Below are positions 1-5,663 of a DNA stretch of 7,975 nucleotides, piece by piece. The notes below the pieces were generated by a model. It saw only the letters and a list, made by a program, of their open reading frames with translations. It was not told the origin of the DNA and ran no database searches. How positions within the stretch are numbered: position 1 is the first letter of the stretch; each line of letters opens with the position of its first letter. The position numbers and the translations under genes are program-made. Origin of the DNA: QHWT01 sp046726015 (GTDB taxonomy: Bacteria; Acidobacteriota; Vicinamibacteria; Vicinamibacterales; 2-12-FULL-66-21); NCBI GenBank assembly GCA_046726015.1, contig JBKOZS010000205.1, positions 1 to 7,975 on the forward strand. The letters are read 5' to 3'.

Positions 1-1342
1 GCTGTGTGTTCAGAATCGGCATGTTCGTGAGCGCGTTGCCCGCTTCGAACGTGATGCTGTTGGGATCGCGATTCTGGTAGCTGGTGCGCACGAACAACGA
101 ATCGTTCTTGCTCGCCTCGTGATCGAGCCTGAAGTCAGCCCGCTGACGGTGGCGCGTCTGCGGCACGAATTGCTGGAAGACGCCATAACCGTTCGCGAGC
201 GTTCCCTGGTTCGGCAGCGGATAGAACATGTCCATGATGGCCCGGGCTGCCGGATCGATTCGGCCCGAAGGAATCACCTGGTTCTCGAACGGCTGGCCGG
301 TGTTCGGATCCCTTGGACTGATCGCGGTACCACGAAAGTCGCCGTTCCGCATTGCCGCGGTAGGAACGGTCGCCCGGCCGCCTCCGAAGATGCTCTTGTC
401 GTTCGAGCCTTCGTAGTTACCGTAAAAGAACAGTTTTCCCTGAATCAGCGGCCCGCCCATGCCTCCGCCCCACCGGTATTCGTGCGTGTCCGAGAGCGGA
501 TCGCCGCGCTCGACGCCCGAGAGCGTCTGGTTATAGGTCAACGCGTTCAGGTCGTTGCTGTTGAAGTCGAAGAAGCCAGTTCCCCGGTAGCTGTTCGCGC
601 CGCGCTTCGTGGTGACGACAACGCCGGCGAGACCGCCGTATTCGGCACTGTACGAATTCGAGAGCACGCTGATCTCGGACACGGCATCGAGGCCCGGTGC
701 CGAGTTGCCAACCGTACCGAAGATGGCGTTCGTCGATGCCTGGCCGTCCTGGATGTACGACACGCCGTACGTCTTGCCGCCCAGGAACTGGATGTCGTCG
801 CTGCCGCCGACCACGTTCGGATTGAGAAGAAGGAACGACTGAATATCGCGGCTGTCGCGCGGCAGATCGTGGAGCTGCTGCTCGTCGAAGCCACGTGAGA
901 TGGACGGGTTGTCGAGCGTGATGTTATTCAGCGCATCGGCAGTCACCGTCACCGTTTCATTCAGGTTGCCAACGTCAAGGGTGACGTCGACCAGCGCCGT
1001 GCCCGACGCGCGCAGCACGACGCCGGTGCGCTCGAACTTCTTGAAGTTCTGCGTAATCACTTCGACACGGTACGTCCCGGGTCTCACATTCAATGCTTCG
1101 TAGCGTCCCTGGGCGTCCGTTTCCACGCTACGGGGCACCGCTGTCGCTTCATCGGTAATGAGCACCGCGGCGCCCGGAACGACCTGGCCCTGTGGATCCG
1201 TCACCGTGCCGCGGATCGTCCCCAGGAACGACTGCGCGAGGGCAGGCGTACTCAGGGCGACCGCGATCACGAGCGCTAATAAGATGATGGCGCTCCGTCC
1301 GGCCATTGGCGTTTCACGCCTCGTGGCGAAGAGTCTCCTCAT
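1..1342 (-). CDS. Oar-like TonB-dependent receptor, N-terminal 447 residues (runs off left edge)
   Basis: This frame is open from the ATG at 1342 to the window edge with no stop. Residues 1-36 form a signal peptide: basic start, hydrophobic stretch at 18-33 and an ALA cleavage site before QSFLG. Residues 38-123 are a carboxypeptidase-regulatory-like beta-sandwich (GTIRGTVTDPQG, then DAQGRYEALNVRPGTYRVEV). Residues 127-250 resemble a TonB plug (NETVTVTA, YGVSYIQDG, YSAEYGGLAGVVVTTKRG), and the beta-barrel begins near 253 (GTGFFDFNS, WGGGMGGPL). No DTxxV-type TonB box is obvious. Such proteins usually exceed 1000 residues, so more than half is missing. They sit in the outer membrane and are taken to import large substrates using TonB energy; the ligand cannot be read here. 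A GAGG lies 9 bases before ATG 1342. The in-frame ATG at 1306 would give a shorter, equally good signal peptide. It is transcribed divergently from the sulfatase-fold lipoprotein. Confidence 0.93.
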   Translation of the reverse strand, partial: MRRLFATRRETPMAGRSAIILLALVIAVALSTPALAQSFLGTIRGTVTDPQGQVVPGAAVLITDEATAVPRSVETDAQGRYEALNVRPGTYRVEVITQNFKKFERTGVVLRASGTALVDVTLDVGNLNETVTVTADALNNITLDNPSISRGFDEQQLHDLPRDSRDIQSFLLLNPNVVGGSDDIQFLGGKTYGVSYIQDGQASTNAIFGTVGNSAPGLDAVSEISVLSNSYSAEYGGLAGVVVTTKRGANSYRGTGFFDFNSNDLNALTYNQTLSGVERGDPLSDTHEYRWGGGMGGPLIQGKLFFYGNYEGSNDKSIFGGGRATVPTAAMRNGDFRGTAISPRDPNTGQPFENQVIPSGRIDPAARAIMDMFYPLPNQGTLANGYGVFQQFVPQTRHRQRADFRLDHEASKNDSLFVRTSYQNRDPNSITFEAGNALTNMPILNTQ

Positions 1343-1450
1343 GTTCTTCAACCTCGTCAGGTGAATTTCAACCGGCCTTGTTGTGAACGAGCTTCTAACA
1401 TATGTACAGAAGCGGTGCCTAGTCTAACGCCTCGCTTCTACCCACGAGCG
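1343..1450. promoter_or_regulatory. Divergent intergenic region, candidate promoters for receptor and lipoprotein
   Basis: These 108 bases separate two divergent start codons and must hold both promoters if neither gene is read from farther away. For the receptor, a weak minus-strand pair can be drawn: TAGACT (1426-1421) and TATGTT (1403-1398) with a 17-base spacer, each matching four of six sigma-70 consensus positions. For the plus strand, TTGTGA (1381-1386) is a possible -35 box, but no good -10 box follows at the right distance. The region is locally AT-rich around 1392-1407 compared with its surroundings. The promoter boxes are guesses; the location is sound. Confidence 0.4.
1391..1413. 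repeat. 6-bp inverted repeat in the divergent intergenic region
   Basis: GCTTCT (1391-1396) and AGAAGC (1408-1413) are perfect reverse complements separated by 11 bases. The spacer contains the palindrome ACATATGT (1398-1405). The dyad overlaps the candidate -10 box of the receptor promoter and could be an operator serving both genes. Its size is small enough to arise by chance. Confidence 0.35.
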
Positions 1451-3664
1451 ATGAAATCCCGCGCTGTTGTGTTCGTGGTGACGAGTTTCGTGTTCGCTGC
1501 CGGCTGTCGAGGCGGCGCCCCCGCCTCCTCGTCACAGGACCGGCCGAACGTGCTGCTGGTCACGATCGATACGCTGCGCGCCGATCATGTCGGATGTTAC
1601 GGATATACGGATGCATCGACGCCCACGATCGATGCACTGGCCAGGCGAGGTGTCCGCTTTGAGACAGCGGTCGCGCACACGCCGCTGACCGGGCCGTCGC
1701 ATGCCTCGATCCTGACGGGACAGATCCCGCTTGGTCATGGTTTTCGGAACAACAGCGGCTTTACTTTAAAGCCGACGACGCGAATGGCCGCGGAGGACTT
1801 CCGTCAGGCGGGGTATCGGACCGCGGCATTCGTGTCCGGCTTTCCGCTCGATCGGCGCTTCGGGTTCGATCGCGGATTCGATAATTACGACGACCATCTG
1901 CCCAGGGGAAACGATCGGCGCCGGACGCCTTACGTCGAGCGGTTCGCGGATGCGACGACGGATGCGGCGCTTCGATGGATGGGCGCGCCAGCTTCGGGGA
2001 CGCCTGCACAACCCTGGTTCCTGTGGGTGCACTACTACGATCCGCACGCGCCATACGAGCCGCCAGGTGACCTCGCCGAGCGATACCGCAAGGCGCCCTA
2101 TGACGGCGAGATTGCGTTCGTCGACCGGCAGCTCGCGCGACTCATGCAATCGCTCGATGCGGGAAACCAGACCGGGCGCACGATTGTGCTCGTCACCGCG
2201 GATCACGGAGAGAGCCTGGGCGAGCACGGCGAAGGGACGCATGGGATCTTCGTGTACGACGCGACAATCCGCGTGCCGTGGGTGATGGCGGGGCCGCAAA
2301 TCCCCGGAGGTCGTGTCTCGCACATCGTTGCGCGCTCGATTGATGTGTTGCCGACGCTCGCGGACTACGCCGGACTTCCTCGTCCGAGCGACGTCGACGG
2401 GCGCTCGCTTCGTCCTGCGGCTGAAGGACAGGACATGTCGGACGCGCCGGCATACGCCGAATCGCTCTATGCGGACCTGGAGCTTGGATGGGCGCCGCTG
2501 TATGCGTGGCGGACCGCCGCGTTCAAGTTCATCAAGGCGCCGCACCCGGAGTTGTACGATCTGAAAAAGGATCCGTCGGAAACCACCAACCGCATGGACG
2601 AGCTGCGCTCGGGTGCGACCGATCTTGGCGCCAAGCTGGAACTGGCGCTTCAACGTGCGCCGACGCCAGCGGCGCCGCAACCGGTCGACAGCGAAGTGGC
2701 GGAGCGCCTGCGCGCGCTCGGGTACGTGGGCGGAGGCCGCGTTGCCCGGCCGGCCGATACCGCGCTTCGCGATCCGAAAGACGGCATTCGTTTGTTGCCA
2801 CGTCTCAATCGCGGGATGTCGGCGGCGCGAATGGAACCTGAGGTCGCGATTCGGGATCTGACCTCCGTGCTCCAGGAGGATCCCGGGTTGCTGATGGCCC
2901 GCCGAACGCGCGCCGTCGCCTACACCGCCGCAGGACGTCACGAGCTTGCTATCGCGGATCTACGTGCGCTCGACAAGGAGGGCCAGCTCACGCCTGAAGA
3001 CGCCGTCGTCCTCGGGGACAATCTCCGGTTCGCGGGCCGGCTCGAGGAAGCAGCGCTCGTGCTCACGCGGGCCGGGCACGAGAACCCCACGTTTGCGCAG
3101 CCGCTGATCTCGCTGGCCGAGGTGCGAATCCAGGAGAAGAAATTCGATGAAGCGGCCGCGTTGTGCGAGCGGGTCCTGAAGCTCGCTCCGGATCACATCG
3201 AAGCGCTGCGCCGGCTGGGAGATCTCGCGCTACTGCGAGAAGACCTGGGAACGGCCGCCGCCCGCTACGACCGCATTCTCGCCCTCGATGCCAGCGACGT
3301 GTCGGCATTGACGAAGGCAGGCGTTGTGCGCATGCGAAGCGGGAGGCCCGATCAAGCGATGCAGCTGTTTCGGCAGGCGGTCGAGCACGACCCGCGCAAT
3401 GCGGACGCCTTGCTGTATCTCGCGGGTGCGCTGGTATCGAGCGGACGTCCCGCCGATGCCCTGCCGTACTTCGAGCGCGCGCTCGACGCGGGCCCTCCGT
3501 CGACGATGGCTTTGAATGGGCTGGGGCTGACACGCCTGGCGGTCGGCGACACCGCGGGAGCGGAGGCGGCCTTTCGAAAGTCGCTGCGGCTCGATCCCAA
3601 CCAGCCTGAGATTGCCCAGAGGTTGGCGGAAATGCGGCGCCCGGGGACGCACGATCAGGAGTGA
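1451..3664 (+). CDS. Sulfatase-fold hydrolase/transferase lipoprotein with C-terminal TPR domain
   Basis: This 737-residue protein starts best at ATG 1451, where a lipoprotein signal begins and ends in the lipobox FAAGC (Cys19). A GTG at 1361 in the same frame would add 30 residues that destroy the signal peptide. Residues 32-380 are an alkaline-phosphatase/sulfatase-superfamily domain: NVLLVTIDTLRADHVGCYG (33-51) supplies metal-binding Asp40 and Asp45, and VTADHGESLGEHGEGTHG (248-265) supplies Asp251, His252 and His264. The nucleophile motif, normally C/S-x-P-S-R, is T80-G-P-S-H84 followed by ASILTG. Thr cannot be matured to formylglycine, so a phosphoester or phosphotransfer reaction is at least as likely as sulfate hydrolysis. 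A linker with RLRALGYVGG (419-428) leads to roughly seven or eight TPR units (about 445-730) that probably bind partner proteins. The protein is expected to be membrane-anchored outside the cytoplasm. It faces the receptor gene divergently and ends 17 bases from the convergent dodecin gene. Substrate unknown. Confidence 0.92.
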   Translation: MKSRAVVFVVTSFVFAAGCRGGAPASSSQDRPNVLLVTIDTLRADHVGCYGYTDASTPTIDALARRGVRFETAVAHTPLTGPSHASILTGQIPLGHGFRNNSGFTLKPTTRMAAEDFRQAGYRTAAFVSGFPLDRRFGFDRGFDNYDDHLPRGNDRRRTPYVERFADATTDAALRWMGAPASGTPAQPWFLWVHYYDPHAPYEPPGDLAERYRKAPYDGEIAFVDRQLARLMQSLDAGNQTGRTIVLVTADHGESLGEHGEGTHGIFVYDATIRVPWVMAGPQIPGGRVSHIVARSIDVLPTLADYAGLPRPSDVDGRSLRPAAEGQDMSDAPAYAESLYADLELGWAPLYAWRTAAFKFIKAPHPELYDLKKDPSETTNRMDELRSGATDLGAKLELALQRAPTPAAPQPVDSEVAERLRALGYVGGGRVARPADTALRDPKDGIRLLPRLNRGMSAARMEPEVAIRDLTSVLQEDPGLLMARRTRAVAYTAAGRHELAIADLRALDKEGQLTPEDAVVLGDNLRFAGRLEEAALVLTRAGHENPTFAQPLISLAEVRIQEKKFDEAAALCERVLKLAPDHIEALRRLGDLALLREDLGTAAARYDRILALDASDVSALTKAGVVRMRSGRPDQAMQLFRQAVEHDPRNADALLYLAGALVSSGRPADALPYFERALDAGPPSTMALNGLGLTRLAVGDTAGAEAAFRKSLRLDPNQPEIAQRLAEMRRPGTHDQE
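1756..1774 (+). repeat. 8-bp hairpin inside the sulfatase-fold coding region
   Basis: CGGCTTTA (1756-1763) and TAAAGCCG (1767-1774) are perfect reverse complements around a three-base loop. It lies in codons for residues about 102-108, just after the nucleophile motif, and includes a TTA leucine codon (1766-1768), which is scarce in this GC-rich sequence. No poly-T tract follows, so it is not an intrinsic terminator. Confidence 0.5.
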
Positions 3665-3681
3665 CGGCCGACGACTTTGTG

Positions 3682-3882
3682 CTATTCGACTTCGAAAGTG
3701 ATGTTCGCGTTCACGCGGTAGGCGACGATCTGGTTGTTCTGAACGATACCCTCCGCGTTCTTGATCCAGATCGACTTGATATTCTTCACCGTCTTCCCCG
3801 CGTCGCGAACAGCAGATTGCGCGGCGTCTTCCCAGCTCTTCTCCGACTGTGCGATGACCTCGATGACCTTGTGGATGGCCAT
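3682..3882 (-). CDS. Dodecin family protein
   Basis: This 66-residue protein matches the dodecin family in length and pattern: an N-terminal strand (HKVIEVIAQS, 4-13), one helix (SWEDAAQSAVRDAGKTVKN, 16-34) and two further strands (IKSIWIKNAEGIV and YRVNANITFEVE). Dodecins are small cytoplasmic proteins that assemble into hollow dodecamers and bind flavins or related ligands, acting as buffers or stores. The start at 3882 is fixed by a perfect AGGAGG (3893-3888) five bases upstream; the in-frame ATG at 3900 lies upstream of that site and is rejected. The Trp that stacks on flavin in archaeal and Thermus dodecins aligns with Ser37 here, and a Trp occurs two residues later (Trp39), so ligand binding may differ. 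It is the last gene of a three-gene minus-strand cluster, starting 17 bases after the upstream gene's stop. Confidence 0.92.
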   Translation of the reverse strand: MAIHKVIEVIAQSEKSWEDAAQSAVRDAGKTVKNIKSIWIKNAEGIVQNNQIVAYRVNANITFEVE

Positions 3883-3887
3883 ATCGT

Positions 3888-3893
3888 CCTCCT
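3888..3893 (-). promoter_or_regulatory. Strong Shine-Dalgarno site of the dodecin gene
   Basis: AGGAGG on the minus strand sits five bases before ATG 3882. It decides the dodecin start against the upstream ATG at 3900 and GTG at 3903. It is the best ribosome-binding site in the window, suggesting the dodecin is made at a high level relative to its operon partners. Confidence 0.8.
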
Positions 3894-3899
3894 GATCCA

Positions 3900-4844
3900 T
3901 CACGCGGTGAACAGGTCGCCGGCGAGGTACTTCAAGCCGGTGTCGACGGCGACGGTCGCAACGGTCTTACCCGGACCGAGTTCACGTGCGAGTCGCGCGG
4001 CTGCCGCAATGTTGAGTCCACTCGAGGTACCGACCAGCAGTCCCTCTTCGCGCGCGAGCTGCTTCGCCATGGCCCGTGCGTCCGCCTCGTCGATCGCGCG
4101 CGCTTCGTCATACGGGCGATCGACCATGTGCGGCGGGACGCTGCCGGTACCGATGCCCTCCACCCGGTGCGCGCCGCCGCGCCCTTCTGTCAACGCCGGC
4201 GACGACAACGGTTCGAGAGCAACGATACGTGCGTGACTGCCGCCGTCGCGCAGCGCGCGCGAGACACCGCGCAGCATGCCCCCGGTGCCGACCGCGCCAC
4301 AAAAGGCGTCAATCTTGCCGTCAGCCTGCTGCAACAACTCGTGACCGATGCCCATGTAGCCTCGGACGGCATCTTCGTTGTGAAACTGATCGGTCCAGAA
4401 CGTATCAGGCTCGCTGGCGAGCACCGCGATCTCGTTCTTGAACCGCTCGAACAGGGCGGGCGTGACCTTCCCTCCCTCGCTCGGCACGATGCGCAGCTCT
4501 GCGCCGAACGCCTCCATGGTCAGCAGCTTTTCACGAGCAAAGGCATCCGATGAAAGCACGACAAACCGGTAGCCTTTGGCGGCGCACACCATCGCCAGCG
4601 ACGAACCGGTGCTGCCGCCGGTGAATTCAACGACGCGCATGCCGGAACGGAGAACGCCGCGCGCCTCGGCCCCTTCGATCATGGCGAGCGCCATGCGATC
4701 TTTGTAGGAACCCGTCGGATTCAAGGATTCGAGCTTGACGAGGACATCGGCATCACCGGCCCGCACGACCCGCCGGAGACGCACGACGGCGGTTCCGCCA
4801 ATCGCATTCAACACAGAGTCGGCTACAGACGATACGTGCACCAT
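3900..4844 (-). CDS. PLP-dependent cysteine-synthase-family protein
   Basis: This 314-residue protein is a fold-type II PLP enzyme of the cysteine synthase / cystathionine beta-synthase family, full length for the family. The PLP-binding lysine is Lys48 in NPTGSYKDR (42-50). The substrate loop, TSGNTG in classical CysK, reads TGGSTG (75-80). The phosphate-binding glycine loop is GTGGM (186-190). GTSSG (272-276) and VDTGLKYL (300-307) match the family's GISSG and DSGERYL motifs. Enzymes of this fold perform beta-replacement or beta-elimination on O-acetylserine, cysteine or similar amino acids in the cytoplasm. The changed loop and several flanking features (SSDAFAREK, VPSEGG) place it in a divergent subfamily often labelled cysteine synthase, so true O-acetylserine sulfhydrylase activity is uncertain. 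It starts 16 bases after the stop of the 107-aa gene, and its TGA lies just before the dodecin Shine-Dalgarno site, so the trio is probably one transcript. Its own ribosome-binding site is weak, which favours translational coupling. Confidence 0.92.
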   Translation of the reverse strand: MVHVSSVADSVLNAIGGTAVVRLRRVVRAGDADVLVKLESLNPTGSYKDRMALAMIEGAEARGVLRSGMRVVEFTGGSTGSSLAMVCAAKGYRFVVLSSDAFAREKLLTMEAFGAELRIVPSEGGKVTPALFERFKNEIAVLASEPDTFWTDQFHNEDAVRGYMGIGHELLQQADGKIDAFCGAVGTGGMLRGVSRALRDGGSHARIVALEPLSSPALTEGRGGAHRVEGIGTGSVPPHMVDRPYDEARAIDEADARAMAKQLAREEGLLVGTSSGLNIAAAARLARELGPGKTVATVAVDTGLKYLAGDLFTA

Positions 4845-4860
4845 CGCCGCAGCCTATCAC

Positions 4861-5184
4861 CTAGCACTCAAATGTGCCGCGCACAATCGACGCGACCATG
4901 TCAATGATCCGGCTCGACGGGATGTGGCCACCCGCGAGCAGCCAGTCATGCACGCTCCGCAGTACAGCATTGGTCACGCGCTCGAGGCCGAACCGCGGAT
5001 CAATCCTTAACATCACCTCGAGGTTCAACGGGCCGAAGGTCGCGATGAGCAGGAGCCATTCGCGCGGAGACCGCGGCCGCATATCGATGACGAACAGTTC
5101 CCAGTCAATTCCCTCGACGATGACGTGTTCCTGATCGAGCGCTCGGGTCAACTGCCCGATCGACAGGTCGTCCTTTTGGTTCAT
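4861..5184 (-). CDS. Hypothetical 107-residue protein, first gene of the PLP enzyme-dodecin operon
   Basis: I do not recognise this protein. It has codon use typical of its neighbours (mostly G or C in third positions), a clean start at ATG 5184 and a TAG stop at 4863-4861 only 16 bases from the next start, which together support a real gene. It has no signal peptide. Hydrophobic stretches at about 42-50 (EWLLLIATF) and 54-60 are too short for confident membrane segments, and the overall look is a small mixed alpha/beta cytoplasmic protein. A first half with acidic and hydrophobic residues (VIVEGIDWELFVIDMRP, 21-37) may form beta strands, and 66-84 and 91-102 look helical. The chain ends in Phe-Glu-Cys. 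A GAAGG just before the ATG is too close to be a good ribosome-binding site. Confidence 0.72.
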   Translation of the reverse strand: MNQKDDLSIGQLTRALDQEHVIVEGIDWELFVIDMRPRSPREWLLLIATFGPLNLEVMLRIDPRFGLERVTNAVLRSVHDWLLAGGHIPSSRIIDMVASIVRGTFEC

Positions 5185-5354
5185 GCCTTCGCAACCGCAA
5201 GTGCTCTCGCGGGGGCGACGCCACGTGGAGTGGCTCGGCGAAGCACTGGCGGAGCGCTCTCCTGATGGTGAGACGTGGGAGTCCTGGCAAGGCCATGACT
5301 TGGCTGTGACAAGTTCACGGCTCTGCAGAAGGGGTCGAACCGCAGCTCCGGCAG

Positions 5355-5500
5355 GGGCTCACCGGTGCGCTGGTGGCGGCGCTGAACACTGGACAGATGT
5401 CAGTCTCGGTGGTGGCGGTTTGCTGACCTTCTATTTCGTGACCACCGCTCTCCTGACCGTCCGGCGCCGCGACGGAGTAATGTTGTTTCTGGCTCTGGCG
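5355..5500 (+). pseudogene. Frameshifted remnant of a small membrane-protein gene
   Basis: Two adjacent frames each hold a protein-like piece that joins end to end. From 5355 one frame reads GLTGALVAALNTGQMSVSVVA and then meets TGA at 5424. The next frame continues from 5417 as GLLTFYFVTTALLTVRRRDG. A single missing G in the run at 5417-5418 would restore one continuous chain with two hydrophobic helices followed by a basic VRRR stop-transfer segment. From memory this resembles the C-terminal half of small four-helix membrane proteins common in proteobacteria and acidobacteria (DUF2306-like). No matching N-terminal part or start is visible upstream, and similarity fades after about 5500, so both ends appear lost. 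It lies between two live transcription units and overlaps neither. Similarity is judged by eye, so the family is uncertain. Confidence 0.45.
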
Positions 5501-5646
5501 CCTGCGCATCAGGCGATCGCTCAGCGGTATCGTTCGCGTCACCACCACGCCCGAGGTGCCGGGAACGGTCTGACCCGTTCAGGGACATCGCACCGGGCCA
5601 CATGTGCCTGGCTGTTAACTTTCCGCACTGACCCATCGTAATAACG

Positions 5647-5663
5647 GGGGAGGACTCTTCCCC
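5647..5663 (+). promoter_or_regulatory. Hairpin burying the permease Shine-Dalgarno site
   Basis: The purine-rich ribosome-binding site GGGGAGG (5647-5653) can pair with CTTCCCC (5657-5663) across a three-base loop. This gives a 7-bp stem with one G-U pair, and it ends immediately before the GTG start at 5664. In the mRNA this would hide the Shine-Dalgarno site and keep permease translation low unless the stem is opened. The structure is read directly from sequence; its regulatory effect is inference. Confidence 0.5.

Larger units (their letters stand above)
5185..5663. other. Gene-poor 479-base spacer between the minus-strand operon and the permease
   Basis: No intact gene is convincing here. 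The stretch should contain the promoter of the minus-strand operon and that of the permease, but I could find no well-formed -35/-10 pair for either. It contains the perfect palindrome CCACGTGG (5221-5228), 37 bases before the start of the 107-aa gene, which overlaps a GCCAC/GTGGC inverted repeat (5220-5234). It also contains a GGAG/CTCC hairpin (5251-5262). A likely decayed membrane-protein fragment lies at 5355-5500. A 152-codon plus-strand frame (5183-5641) spans the region, but most of its composition is arginine- and histidine-rich and unlike a real protein. Confidence 0.6.

Noticed and set aside
119..898. A 259-codon plus-strand open frame
   Set aside because: It lies opposite the receptor gene, is Arg/Val/Ala-rich without recognisable motifs, and the minus strand encodes clear CarboxypepD_reg-plug-barrel features.
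1361..1450. GTG start at 1361 extending the sulfatase-fold protein by 30 residues
   Set aside because: The extension lacks signal-peptide character and would displace the clear lipobox signal that begins at ATG 1451.
1766..2941. A 391-codon minus-strand open frame
   Set aside because: It is a GC-driven antisense shadow of the sulfatase-fold gene, with Arg- and His-rich content and no motif.
5220..5262. CCACGTGG palindrome and the GGAG/CTCC hairpin as terminator or operator
   Set aside because: No T-run follows either, and short GC palindromes are frequent by chance in this sequence, so they are noted only as part of the spacer.
5319..5352. tRNA T-loop-like string (GGTTCGACC on the minus strand)
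   Set aside because: The flanking arms do not pair and no acceptor, D or anticodon arm can be built around it.
5183..5641. A 152-codon plus-strand frame as an intact gene
   Set aside because: Only residues around 79-105 look like protein, and their natural upstream continuation is in another frame. The ATG also overlaps the divergent start of the 107-aa gene.
5615..5644. TTAACT...TAATAA as a permease promoter
   Set aside because: Matches are weak, and transcription would start within the Shine-Dalgarno site, leaving no usable leader.
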